A DNA stretch of 64,000 bases from Paenarthrobacter sp. (GTDB taxonomy: Bacteria > Actinomycetota > Actinomycetes > Actinomycetales > Micrococcaceae). How positions within the stretch are numbered: position 1 is the stretch's first letter; every line of letters starts with the position of its first letter. The notes under the pieces were generated by a model. The model searched no databases, was not told the origin of the DNA, and worked only from the letters and a program-made list of their open reading frames with translations. The stretch covers positions 1 to 64,000 of the forward strand of contig JAPSHX010000007.1 in the NCBI GenBank assembly GCA_031179305.1, written 5' to 3'. Made by a program: the position numbers and the translations under genes. Of this stretch, positions 26,957 through 35,903 are shown one piece after another.

Positions 26957-27967
26957 CTAGAGCATCTTCTCCCACGTCATGCTCCGGTTCACTGGTGTGT
27001 AACCCATGCCGAGGTAGAGTTCCAGCGCCCCGGTGGGGTTTGCTGAGTCCACGTCCAGTGAGGCCACGTCCATTCCTGCTGAGACGTAACGCTGCATCGC
27101 ATCGGCCAGCAGGGCTTGGGCTATGCCCCGGCCGCGATAGGCACGCCGCACGCCAAGCAGCTCTGTGTAGCCTTCCTTGAAACCGCGGTCGGCGGCAGAG
27201 TCAGGATCAAAGCTGGTTAGCTGGTATCCGGCTACTTCTCCTGTGCCGGAGTCGATAACCACTGCACTGAGATCGTGCCGGGCCGTAGGTTCCTCGATGG
27301 TGAAACGCCATGATTCTTCGTCCCGCGGCTCGCTCCCCCAGTGGTCCCTGAACGCATCGTTGTGGGCTTGGCGCACAGGTTCAAAGAGCGATGGATCCAG
27401 TGTCCTAAGCTCAAGTCCGGCACTCAGGGGCGCCTTTGGCAGTTGCCGGGACAGGGGTCGGTGCATTTCGTTGAACCAGCGCACGGCACCGTAGCCATGC
27501 CCCATGAGGAGTGTTGCTTGATGCTCGTGCCGTTCCTCCGTCTGGATGCGGAGACGGGGCGGTGCCGTCGTGTGGCCCGCGGCCTGATCCGACTGGAATC
27601 GGCTACGTACTTGTCCTTCCTGCCACAGCAGTACTGCAGAGCCGATACCTCGCTGTTGCCATTCCGGGTCAACGCACGCCATTCCGGTGGCTTTGTCGCC
27701 GTCGGGATTCTTGACGATGCGCCCGTAGGCGCGTGCCACACCATCGGAGTCGACACCCAGCAGCGTGCTTGTTTCCGCCGGGTTCTTGGTGGACTCCAGG
27801 ACGTGGACCAGGTCGCCGTGCTTTTCATACCAGACGGGATGTTCGACGGCGGCAGTCCGGACAATCAGGCCTGCCCAGTTGTCGAGGTCTTCCATGGTGG
27901 CTGGTCGCCAGTTCAGGCCGGTAGCACCGGCATCGGGCATGACTTGGCTTGCGGTTTCGAAAGGCAT
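26957..27967 (-). CDS. Tandem GNAT-domain acetyltransferase
   Basis: A 336-residue protein with two GNAT modules. The first (about 18-160) has MACVDPEWQQRGIGSAVLLW and the second (about 185-330) has LLGVRRAYRGRGIAQALLADAMQRY with an intact acetyl-CoA loop. This layout resembles mycothiol synthase MshD and a broad group of actinobacterial double-GNAT enzymes. The MshD assignment is not supported beyond architecture. It sits between a DinB gene and cydDC on the minus strand. Confidence 0.85.
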   Translation of the reverse strand: MPFETASQVMPDAGATGLNWRPATMEDLDNWAGLIVRTAAVEHPVWYEKHGDLVHVLESTKNPAETSTLLGVDSDGVARAYGRIVKNPDGDKATGMACVDPEWQQRGIGSAVLLWQEGQVRSRFQSDQAAGHTTAPPRLRIQTEERHEHQATLLMGHGYGAVRWFNEMHRPLSRQLPKAPLSAGLELRTLDPSLFEPVRQAHNDAFRDHWGSEPRDEESWRFTIEEPTARHDLSAVVIDSGTGEVAGYQLTSFDPDSAADRGFKEGYTELLGVRRAYRGRGIAQALLADAMQRYVSAGMDVASLDVDSANPTGALELYLGMGYTPVNRSMTWEKML

Positions 27968-27976
27968 GCCAACAGG

Positions 27977-30900
27977 CTACTGAGGAGTAGCCCTTCCCAC
28001 CAGTTCCGCCGCGCCTGTGCTTCGCTTCGCAGCATCCTGTGCCGCAGGCAACTCCAGCCGCACATCTGCCGGATCAATATCGTCCGGATTGTGGGTGACA
28101 AGGACAACCGTAACGTCCTTGAGTCCTTTGCGCAGAATAGCCATCATTTCCCGCGCCGAGCCCGCATCCAGGTGGGCAGTTGGTTCGTCAAGCAACAACA
28201 CGGAGGCTCCGGTCAGGAGCGTCCTGGCCATGGCAAGCCGCTGACGTTCGCCGCCGCTCAGGAAAGAACCGCCAGGGCCGATTCGGGCATCGAGCCCATC
28301 CGGCAGTGCTTCCACCACTGAATCGAGCCCGACGTCAGCCAGCGCCTTGTGCATTTCAGCCTCACTGGGCTTCGCTGCGGCCGGGCGGCTAAGCAGGAGG
28401 TTGCCGCGGATTGTGGAGTCGAACAGGTGTGCCTCTTGCGGGCACCACGCAGCTCTGCCGGAGAGTTTCACAGTTCCTTCAGTCAGCGGCAGGAACCCGA
28501 GGAGCACTGAGAGGAGCGTGGACTTCCCCGCGCCGGAGGGGCCGGTCAGAGCAAGCCAACGGCCAGGCTCGGCAACAGCAGTCACACCGGAAAAGACCTT
28601 CGGGCCACCGGGCCAGGACGCTGACGCACCCCGCAACTCCAGTCCCTCCCGACCGGGCCGCTCAGGCAGGTGCCGCGTGCCGCCGTCGTGCTCTTCCGCT
28701 TGGCTCCCTGGGGTGGGGGTGTCCAAAGCGCCGGATGCTGCCACCCGGCCGAGCACGGCTGTGAGCGCCGGGGCTTGGCGCACGGCGGACACGATGCCAC
28801 CGTAGGGTTCAACCAGGGCGAGTTGCATCAGGACAATGACGGCTGACAGCTCCGGGGCAACCGTGCCGTTCAGTACAGCGGGCGCACTCAGTGCGCCCGC
28901 CCACAAGGCGGCCATCGTGCAGGCCAGGACAATCACCGCCTGGCCGAGCCCTTCGGCCCATGCCGAACGTTGTGCAGAGAGCGTGGCGGCGCGGTCTTTG
29001 TCGCGAAGTGCACCGAGGACAGGTTCCCCCACCCCGTTGGCGCTTAGTTCCGCACGGGCGTCGAGGGCTGCGGCCACTCCCCGAAGCACGACTGAACGCA
29101 TCTCCTGTTCGGCCTTGGCGGCATTCCTGTCAGCCAGGACTGCCAGGACTGGGGCAAGGATCAGGCCGACGACCGCGGCTACCACCACAGCCGGCATTGC
29201 AGCTGGCAAAACGATGGCTGTGGCGATGATTGCCGCGGCCCCGACTCCCATGGCAGTCACGGGAGGGAGGATAACCCTGGGCAGAAGATCGCGGAGGGTG
29301 TCTACGTCGTCCACGATGGAGCCCAATACGTTGCCGCCTTGGAGGAGTCGCCTGAGGGACAGCGCCCTGCGGCTCAGCGATGCCCACAGCGCACCGCGGA
29401 GGCGGGTCATGGCAGCGAAAACTGCATCATGGGTCAGGAGTCGCTCGCAGTAGCGCAGAACGGCCCTTCCAATGCCGAAGAACCTGACTCCGACGATCGC
29501 GCCGAGCAGGTAGAGAATGGGCGGCTGTTCGCTGGCGCGGATGATCAGCCACCCGGACAAACCTGACAGTGCCACTGCGAAGAGGGCGGCCAGGACGGCC
29601 ACGACACCAGCGGCTGCGAACTTCCAACGTACGGGTTGCAGAGCCTGCAGGACACCATGCAGGCTGCTGGTCGTGGGAGCGGGAGGCAGGCCGCTTTGCG
29701 GGTTGGCTTCCTTCGCTGGAACTGCAACGACGCCGGGATGAGTGCCGCTCGGATTGCCCGCCCCGCTCACGGTAGGCACCGAGGTCCCGTGCCGGTGCTG
29801 GTTACCGACAGGTACCAGGTGGTCGGCGAGCGCCCGCGTGGCGGCGTCATGGGCCACCAGAATCACGGTGACGGTGCCGCGAAGCGACTCGATGGCGCGG
29901 TGGACCACACTGGCGGAGTACTGGTCAAGATGGGCAGTGGGCTCGTCCAGCAGCAGGACTGTCGCACCTGCTTCCACGCGGGCAAGTCCACGGGCAAGTG
30001 CGATCCGCCGCAACTCTCCGGGGCTTAGTTCCGCAGGGTTCTTGCCAGCCAGGTGCTCTGCAGAGGCCTTCCGAAGGACACGGGTGACAGCCGCGCAGGT
30101 GTCCCCCATATATCCGTCGAGATAGAGTTCAATCTCTTGCTGCACAGTGTCGGTGCCCATAACCGGGTGTTGCGGTACCCACGCCACTGTTCCCGGGTCC
30201 GCACCCGTGATGGTACCCGTAACCGAAGCAGACGGTCCTTGGCCGATGAGCCCGGCAAGGACACCCAGGACTGTGCTCTTCCCGGAGCCGCTGTCGCCGT
30301 CGAGCGCCGTAACGTGCCCGGGTGCGGCAGTGAAGCCGAGGGGCCCGACGGCGGTTGCTGACCTTCCGTGGTACGTCACCGTCAACCCGCTCACCACAAC
30401 CCCGGCCGGCTCTGTGCTGGACGGCTCTGTGCTGGAAGGCACATGATCCTGCAGCCGCTTGTGTGAGGGGGCATCCAGCACGGCGTGGGTGGTTTCGAGG
30501 GCTGCCCGGCCGTCATCGCTTGCGTGGTGTGCGGTGCCAAGTTCCCGGAGCGGAAGGTAGCAATCCGGGGCCAGGATCAGTGCCAGGAGCCCCGCTTCAA
30601 GGGCCATGTCGCCATGCACCAGCCGTACACCGATGAACACTGCCACTACGGCCACGGAGATCGTCGCAATGAGTTCCAGGGCAAGCGCGGAAAGGAATGC
30701 CGTGCGAAGCGTGCCCATGGTCTTGGTCCGGTATTGCTCGGAAATATCTTCCAGGGCTGCGCGCTGTTCGGTGGCACGTCCCAAGCCCACCAGAACGGGA
30801 AGGCCTTTGGCGAGCTCAAGGATGTGGCCGGACAGTTTCCGGAGCGTGCTTTGCGCCTCCCGGACGGTGTCTTCGGTGTACCGGCCGATGAGGACCATGA

Positions 30901-31402
30901 ACAGCGGCACCAGTGGAACTGTCAGGACGATCACTACAGCACTCACCCAGTCAGCGAAGAGGATCCGGGCTCCGATCAGGAGCGGGACCGTAGCGCAGTT
31001 CACGATTGCAGGCAGGTACTGGGTGTAGTAGTCGTCCAGCGCGTCCAGGCCCCGCGTGGCAAGGATCGCCAAGCCGCCGTCGTTCATTCCCGCTACGGGC
31101 GACGAACCGCCGTCGGACAGCGAGCGCCTCAACAACCGTGCCCGCAGTTCCTCTTTGACGCCCAGGGCGGCCCGTCTCGAGGCAATTCCTTGGCCCCACA
31201 CGGTCAGCGACCTGAGGACCGCTCCTACCGCGCCCCAGATCAGTCCGTTGCTCCAATCCGCTGAGCCGGACGTGAGCCCGGCCAGCACCCCAGCCACAGC
31301 TTGGGCCATGAGCACCAGGGACAGTGCTTTGAGGGCGGACATCAGGCCAACGGCGTAGAGTGCCGATCGCGTAGCGGGGCCGGAAGGGAACACGGGTTTC
31401 AT
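27977..31402 (-). CDS. cydDC: Fused thiol-reductant ABC exporter CydD-CydC
   Basis: An 1141-residue protein containing two full ABC half-transporters in one chain. The first half (about 1-555, CydD-like) has six transmembrane helices, P-loop GDSGSGKSTVLG and signature LSPGELRR. The second (about 575-1141, CydC-like) has P-loop GPSGAGKSTLLS and signature LSGGERQRLAMAR. CydDC exports reduced thiols or handles heme and is needed to assemble cytochrome bd. In E. coli the halves are separate genes; the fusion is common in actinobacteria. A Ser/Thr/Pro linker is visible (about 525-565). It starts eight bases after cydB and completes the cydABDC operon. Confidence 0.95.
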   Translation of the reverse strand: MKPVFPSGPATRSALYAVGLMSALKALSLVLMAQAVAGVLAGLTSGSADWSNGLIWGAVGAVLRSLTVWGQGIASRRAALGVKEELRARLLRRSLSDGGSSPVAGMNDGGLAILATRGLDALDDYYTQYLPAIVNCATVPLLIGARILFADWVSAVVIVLTVPLVPLFMVLIGRYTEDTVREAQSTLRKLSGHILELAKGLPVLVGLGRATEQRAALEDISEQYRTKTMGTLRTAFLSALALELIATISVAVVAVFIGVRLVHGDMALEAGLLALILAPDCYLPLRELGTAHHASDDGRAALETTHAVLDAPSHKRLQDHVPSSTEPSSTEPAGVVVSGLTVTYHGRSATAVGPLGFTAAPGHVTALDGDSGSGKSTVLGVLAGLIGQGPSASVTGTITGADPGTVAWVPQHPVMGTDTVQQEIELYLDGYMGDTCAAVTRVLRKASAEHLAGKNPAELSPGELRRIALARGLARVEAGATVLLLDEPTAHLDQYSASVVHRAIESLRGTVTVILVAHDAATRALADHLVPVGNQHRHGTSVPTVSGAGNPSGTHPGVVAVPAKEANPQSGLPPAPTTSSLHGVLQALQPVRWKFAAAGVVAVLAALFAVALSGLSGWLIIRASEQPPILYLLGAIVGVRFFGIGRAVLRYCERLLTHDAVFAAMTRLRGALWASLSRRALSLRRLLQGGNVLGSIVDDVDTLRDLLPRVILPPVTAMGVGAAAIIATAIVLPAAMPAVVVAAVVGLILAPVLAVLADRNAAKAEQEMRSVVLRGVAAALDARAELSANGVGEPVLGALRDKDRAATLSAQRSAWAEGLGQAVIVLACTMAALWAGALSAPAVLNGTVAPELSAVIVLMQLALVEPYGGIVSAVRQAPALTAVLGRVAASGALDTPTPGSQAEEHDGGTRHLPERPGREGLELRGASASWPGGPKVFSGVTAVAEPGRWLALTGPSGAGKSTLLSVLLGFLPLTEGTVKLSGRAAWCPQEAHLFDSTIRGNLLLSRPAAAKPSEAEMHKALADVGLDSVVEALPDGLDARIGPGGSFLSGGERQRLAMARTLLTGASVLLLDEPTAHLDAGSAREMMAILRKGLKDVTVVLVTHNPDDIDPADVRLELPAAQDAAKRSTGAAELVGRATPQ

Positions 31403-31409
31403 GGGGCGA

Positions 31410-32492
31410 CTAATCTCCCGATTGGCTTGGCGTGGATGGCGAGCTGCCCTTGGGGATCATCACCTTTGCGGCTATTGCCGGCAGGAACCCGTGGGCTTCG
31501 GGAATGTGGGCCGCGCTCACACGTCGCCGGAACACCCAGTACGTCCATGACTGGTAGGCAATCACGAGTGGCAGGCCAACGGCTGCAACGATGCTCATGA
31601 GGCCCAAAGTGTAGTCCGAGGACGAGGCGTTGGAGATGGTCAAGTTGAAGGCGGGATCGATCGTGGAAGGGATGACCACAGGGAATGCTGCTCCGAAGAT
31701 CGAGGCTGTGGCGCACGCAATGAAGGCGCCGAGGGCACTGAACGCGCGCCCTTCGGACCCGGCACGGGCCAGCAGCCATGCCAGGATGACTGTAACGGTG
31801 GCTGCTGCCACCAAAGCCCAGGTCCAGGGCTTGCCGCTCAGGAACTGGACGGCCAGCATCCAGCCGAACATCGGCAACACTGCGAACGGCAGCAGACGAA
31901 TGAACCAGCGGCGGGCGCGATGCCGCACATCGCCGTCGGTCTTGAGGGCAAGGAACGCCAGGGCGTGCACCAGGGCGAACGCCACCACACCGAAACCGCC
32001 AAGGAGTGCGTAGCCGCTGAACCAGGACATTGGGCCTCCGACGCGGTCCCCGTTGGCGTTCAAGGGTAGGCCGGTGGTGGTGAGCGCCAAGGCTGCGCCG
32101 ATGCCGAAGGCGGCCACGAAGGACCCGACGGCGATCGCCCAGTCCCAGCGGTTCCGCCACTGTTCGGAGTCCACCTTTCCCCTATATTCGAAAGCGACTG
32201 CCCGGAAGATCAAGGCGGCCAGGACTGCCAGTAGCGGGAGGTAGAGGCTGGAGAACAGCGAGGCGTACCAGAGCGGGAAGGCTGCGAAAGTGGCACCGGC
32301 TGCGGTGAGCAGCCACACCTCATTGCCGTCCCATACCGGGCCGATGGTGTTCAGCAACACCCGGCGGTCAGTGTTGTGGCGGGCAAACAGCTTCATGAGC
32401 ATGCCTACGCCGAGGTCGAAACCCTCCAGGAAAAGATAACCGGTCCACAACACGGCGATGGCCACGAACCAGATGGTTGGCAACAGTTCCAT
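31410..32492 (-). CDS. cydB: Cytochrome bd ubiquinol oxidase subunit II
   Basis: A 360-residue membrane subunit with about eight to nine helices that supports the bd-type terminal oxidase. The N-terminus (MELLPTIWFVAIAVLWTGYLFLEGFDLGVG) and GPVWDGNEVWLLTAAGATFAAFP are CydB signatures. It follows cydA by 18 bases and precedes cydDC by seven, indicating one transcript. Confidence 0.97.
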   Translation of the reverse strand: MELLPTIWFVAIAVLWTGYLFLEGFDLGVGMLMKLFARHNTDRRVLLNTIGPVWDGNEVWLLTAAGATFAAFPLWYASLFSSLYLPLLAVLAALIFRAVAFEYRGKVDSEQWRNRWDWAIAVGSFVAAFGIGAALALTTTGLPLNANGDRVGGPMSWFSGYALLGGFGVVAFALVHALAFLALKTDGDVRHRARRWFIRLLPFAVLPMFGWMLAVQFLSGKPWTWALVAAATVTVILAWLLARAGSEGRAFSALGAFIACATASIFGAAFPVVIPSTIDPAFNLTISNASSSDYTLGLMSIVAAVGLPLVIAYQSWTYWVFRRRVSAAHIPEAHGFLPAIAAKVMIPKGSSPSTPSQSGD

Positions 32493-32510
32493 TGTCAGTA
32501 TCCCTTGGCT

Positions 32511-34109
32511 TTAGTAGGCGAATGCCAGGACGTCGTCGCCGGACTTGTCCGGTCCGGTGCCGTCGTCGTTCTTGTCACGTTGATCGTCTGAGTCCTGCGC
32601 GTGGCCCAGTTCGGGCATCGCCGAAGCCACGCCACCGCGGATGTACTTGACCAGGAGCTTCACCTCCACCACCAACAGCACGGCATAGATGGCGGTGAGG
32701 ACTACCAGCGAGGTCATGAGCTCCCCTGCGCTGACCCCTGGGGACACCGCGGCAGCGGTGAACATGAAGACTTGGTCTATTCCGTTCATGTCCGGGTTCG
32801 GGGCCACCACGAACGGCTGCCTGCCCATTTCGGTGAAGATCCAGCCCGCGGCGTTGGCGCCGAATGGTGCAAGGATCCCCAGGACGGCAAGACGCATGAG
32901 CCATTTGGACTGAGGAACCACGCCCTTGCGGGTAACCCAAAGGGCCAACAGCGCAGCGAAAGCGGCGAGGCCACCGAAACCGATCATCATGCGGAAGCCC
33001 CAGTAGGTCACTTCCATGACAGGCACGTATTGGATTTCCTGTCCGGCGCGCTCACCGTACAGCGGATTGTCAGGAAGGTGCGTGCCGTACTTCTCCTTGT
33101 ACTCACCGAGCAGGCTGTTCACGCCCTTGACCTCGGTAGTGAAGTCGCCCTTGGCCAGAAAGGAGAGGATGCCGGGCACTTCGATGACAGCCACGATGTC
33201 GTCGCAGTTCGTGGCACCGAGGTTGCCGACGCTCAGAACCGAGAACCCCGTGCCGTCATGGCAGGCAGCTTCCGCTGCGGCCATCTTCATGGGCTGCTGC
33301 TCGAACATCAGCTTGCCCTGCAGGTCACCTGTGATGGCCGTTCCTGCGAAGGAGATCATGGCCACCACTGCACCAATTCGCAAGGATGTCATCCACACGG
33401 TGTAATCGGCCTTGTCACGGCCCGGGATTGCGGCATCGCCGGGAACCAGCGTGCCGTCCGTGCCCACCACATCAATGCCATCGTGACGTCGACGCCAGAG
33501 GTGGTACCAGGCGATACCCAGCAGGAAGGCGCCCGCGACAGCCAGTGCACCGAACAGTGTGTGGGGCACTGCAACCAGCGCCGTGTTGTTGGTGAACACA
33601 GCCCAGGCATCGGTCATCACTGGCCGGCCATCCACCATTTCGACGCCTACGGGGTGCTGCATCCAGGAGTTCGCCACGATGATGAAGTAGGCGGAGAAGA
33701 CTGAACCAATCACGGCGATCCACAAGCACGCCAGGTGGACGCCGCGCTTGAGTTGCTTCCAGCCAAAAATCCACAGGCCCAGGAACGTGGATTCAACGAA
33801 GAAGGCCAACAATGCTTCGAGGGCCAGCGGTGCACCGAAAACATCTCCGACGAAACGGCTGTACTCACTCCACGCCATGCCGAACTGGAACTCCTGGACG
33901 ATGCCGGTGGCTACGCCCATGATGAAGTTGATGAGGAAGAGCTTTCCCCAGAACTTGGTCATCCGCAGGTACTCGGGCTTGCCGGTGCGGTACCAAATGG
34001 TCTGGATGATGGCCACAACCAGGCCGAGGCCAATGGTGAGCGGCACCATCATGAAGTGGTAGACGGTAGTGATACCAAACTGCCAGCGTGCGATTTCCAA
34101 GGCGTCCAT
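32511..34109 (-). CDS. cydA: Cytochrome bd ubiquinol oxidase subunit I
   Basis: A 532-residue heme-binding subunit that oxidises quinol and reduces O2 to water with high affinity. Visible landmarks are His18 in TTVYHFMMVPLTIGLG (a heme ligand), the acidic proton-channel residues in LALEALLAFFVESTFLGLW, His in NNTALVAVPHTLFGA and Met in WGFRMMIGFGGL. The Q loop is the short form usual in Gram-positive bacteria. First gene of cydABDC. Its promoter region contains two palindromic operators (34151-34192), and a modest AAAGGA site precedes the ATG. Confidence 0.98.
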   Translation of the reverse strand: MDALEIARWQFGITTVYHFMMVPLTIGLGLVVAIIQTIWYRTGKPEYLRMTKFWGKLFLINFIMGVATGIVQEFQFGMAWSEYSRFVGDVFGAPLALEALLAFFVESTFLGLWIFGWKQLKRGVHLACLWIAVIGSVFSAYFIIVANSWMQHPVGVEMVDGRPVMTDAWAVFTNNTALVAVPHTLFGALAVAGAFLLGIAWYHLWRRRHDGIDVVGTDGTLVPGDAAIPGRDKADYTVWMTSLRIGAVVAMISFAGTAITGDLQGKLMFEQQPMKMAAAEAACHDGTGFSVLSVGNLGATNCDDIVAVIEVPGILSFLAKGDFTTEVKGVNSLLGEYKEKYGTHLPDNPLYGERAGQEIQYVPVMEVTYWGFRMMIGFGGLAAFAALLALWVTRKGVVPQSKWLMRLAVLGILAPFGANAAGWIFTEMGRQPFVVAPNPDMNGIDQVFMFTAAAVSPGVSAGELMTSLVVLTAIYAVLLVVEVKLLVKYIRGGVASAMPELGHAQDSDDQRDKNDDGTGPDKSGDDVLAFAY

Positions 34110-34150
34110 GGCTGTCCTTTGTGCGGTGGACCGAAGTACGATGACCTTAC

Positions 34151-34167
34151 TTCTACGTCACGTAGAA
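34151..34167. promoter_or_regulatory. Operator A: 17-bp palindrome near cydA
   Basis: TTCTACGTCACGTAGAA, a perfect palindrome around a central base. Read toward cydA its right half gives TAGAAG, a possible -10 hexamer, placing the transcription start about 30 bases before the ATG. Confidence 0.75.
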
Positions 34168-34175
34168 AACTTCTC

Positions 34176-34192
34176 TTCTACACAGTGTAGAA
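34176..34192. promoter_or_regulatory. Operator B: second 17-bp palindrome near cydA
   Basis: TTCTACACAGTGTAGAA, with perfect arms and a TACA...TGTA core as in BlaI/MecI-family operators. Its centre is 25 bp from that of operator A. Confidence 0.75.
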
Positions 34193-34274
34193 CAAGTGGA
34201 GGCCCCGGAAGCCCATTCTTTAAGTGGCGTAACCCACGCACAAGGGCCTGTGTTCGGGTACGGCACGCCGATAG

Positions 34275-34291
34275 TTCTACCTCACGTAGAA
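34275..34291. promoter_or_regulatory. Operator C: 17-bp palindrome upstream of the BlaI-type gene
   Basis: TTCTACCTCACGTAGAA with TTCTAC/GTAGAA arms as in sites A and B. It overlaps TAGAAT (34287-34292), a plausible -10 for the BlaI-type gene, which would permit autorepression. Confidence 0.75.
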
Positions 34292-34388
34292 TGAAGGCCT
34301 GAAAAGCGGTAGATTTATTGTGGAATGTTGGATCATCGCTTCCGGCAGCAGGCACCCTGCGCCGGGAGCGGAAGGTAGGGACGTATCG

Positions 34389-34775
34389 ATGGCAAGTCTT
34401 GGGGAACTGGAACGGGCAGTGATGGATCTGCTCTGGGCAGGCCAGGAGGCTGCAACTGCCAACACACTGCGGGATCTTCTGGCGCAGGATTCCGAGGCCG
34501 GTGACGGCACCGCGGGTCATCAAGGCAAGGATCTGGCCGTAACCACGGTCCTCACTGTGCTCTCACGCCTGGAAAAGAAGGGCCTGGTGGAGCGCGAACG
34601 CGGAACGAGACCGCACCGCTACCAAGCAGTCTCCAGCCGCGCCGACCACACCGCCGAACTCATGCACGAAGTCCTGGGCTCGGCTCCGGACCGCGAGGCC
34701 GTCCTGGCCCGCTTCATTGGTTCCGTCACCGAAAGTGAAGCCGCTACCCTGCGCAAACTGCTCGGCTACAATTAG
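34389..34775 (+). CDS. BlaI/MecI/CopY-family winged-helix repressor
   Basis: A 128-residue regulator starting MASLGELERAVMDLLW, the hallmark opening of BlaI-type repressors, with the winged-helix segment TTVLTVLSRLEKKGLVERERGTRPHRY and a C-terminal dimerisation region (FIGSVTESEAATLRKLL). A longer frame begins upstream, but the ATG at 34389 is supported by the family N-terminus and a purine-rich ribosome site. It is divergent from cydA and followed six bases later by an M56 peptidase, the classic BlaI-BlaR1 arrangement. Three matching palindromes lie upstream. The local target is probably cydABDC plus itself (inference). Confidence 0.92.
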   Translation: MASLGELERAVMDLLWAGQEAATANTLRDLLAQDSEAGDGTAGHQGKDLAVTTVLTVLSRLEKKGLVERERGTRPHRYQAVSSRADHTAELMHEVLGSAPDREAVLARFIGSVTESEAATLRKLLGYN

Positions 34776-34780
34776 CCTTT

Positions 34781-35803
34781 ATGTTCTGGACCTCATACCT
34801 GCTTGCGGTCCTGGCAATCATTCTGGCGTGGCCGGTGCCCGTGCTGCTTTCCCGCGCGCAGTGGCCGGCACGGTCCCCTTTCACCGCCATGGTGCTGTGG
34901 CAGGCGATCGCCCTCGCTGGTGGCTTGTCCATGATCGGGGCCATGCTCGTCTATGGGCTGGAGCCCATAGGGGACAACCTCATCGCAGGACTCAAGGGCC
35001 TGGCCGGGATGGTTTTCAACAACGAGCCCACCACTGCGTTGGGGTTTTGGCACCTTTTTGCACTCTCCGCAGCGGCACTTTTGACCGCTCACTTGGTCTT
35101 CACCCTGCTGTTGACCTATTACAAGATTGAGCGCCAGCGGCGACGCCACCGCGAGCTGCTCGCCCTGCTGGCATCACCGTCGGACGACGGCCCCGGCACC
35201 GTGGTGATCAACCACGACTCCCCCGTCGCGTACTGCCTGCCTGGCGGCGCCCGGTCCGTGACAGTGCTGTCCGACGGCCTGATGGCAGCACTGGAACCAG
35301 CTGAACTCCGGGCTGTGCTTATTCACGAGAACGCGCACCTGTCTCAGCGCCACGATCTCCTCCTTTGGGCTTTTGCTGCCTGGCGTCAGGCCCTGCCCTG
35401 GTTCCCCACCACCCGGCTGGCCCAAACGGCGGTGAATTCATTGATCGAAATGCTGGCCGACGACGTCGCACTCCGCACCGAGAGCAAAGGCACCCTGATC
35501 AAGGCCATCGCGATTGTTGCCAGCGGCACCACACAGCCAGCTTTGGACGGACAATCGGTCAGCGGGAGTAAGACCCTGGCCGGCGGCCAGGCATTCAGCG
35601 TTGGTGGCGCCGTCGTCGAGGGCAATGCAGTGAGCGCCACCGGCGGCGCTGATTCCCCACGCACGACGGCGTCACGCGTCAGCCGCCTGCTCTCACCCAA
35701 GCCGCCGCTCACCAAAGCTGCACGGGTGCTGGTCCTGGCGGCCTCGGCCTTGCTGCTTGCGGTGCCCACCGCATTGTTGATCGTTCCGGGGCTACTGGGC
35801 TGA
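34781..35803 (+). CDS. M56-family (BlaR1-like) membrane metallopeptidase
   Basis: A 340-residue integral membrane protein with helices near 1-25, 36-60, 88-115 and close to the C-terminus (about 310-335). The zinc motif is HENAH at 182-186 in IHENAHLSQRHD, followed by an acidic third-ligand region (EMLADDVALR). BlaR1 relatives cleave or inactivate their cognate BlaI repressor. Unlike BlaR1 it has no C-terminal penicillin-binding sensor domain, so the input signal is not a beta-lactam bound in that way. It follows the repressor gene at six bases. Confidence 0.92.
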   Translation: MFWTSYLLAVLAIILAWPVPVLLSRAQWPARSPFTAMVLWQAIALAGGLSMIGAMLVYGLEPIGDNLIAGLKGLAGMVFNNEPTTALGFWHLFALSAAALLTAHLVFTLLLTYYKIERQRRRHRELLALLASPSDDGPGTVVINHDSPVAYCLPGGARSVTVLSDGLMAALEPAELRAVLIHENAHLSQRHDLLLWAFAAWRQALPWFPTTRLAQTAVNSLIEMLADDVALRTESKGTLIKAIAIVASGTTQPALDGQSVSGSKTLAGGQAFSVGGAVVEGNAVSATGGADSPRTTASRVSRLLSPKPPLTKAARVLVLAASALLLAVPTALLIVPGLLG

Positions 35804-35903
35804 CGGGCTTCACCGGCTATTGGGAGCGGCTACGTTCGCCGCCGGCGCCACTGCCCGCACAGCACAGAGGTCCCCGACGATGCCCTGTTCCGCCAACCAA
35901 GAG

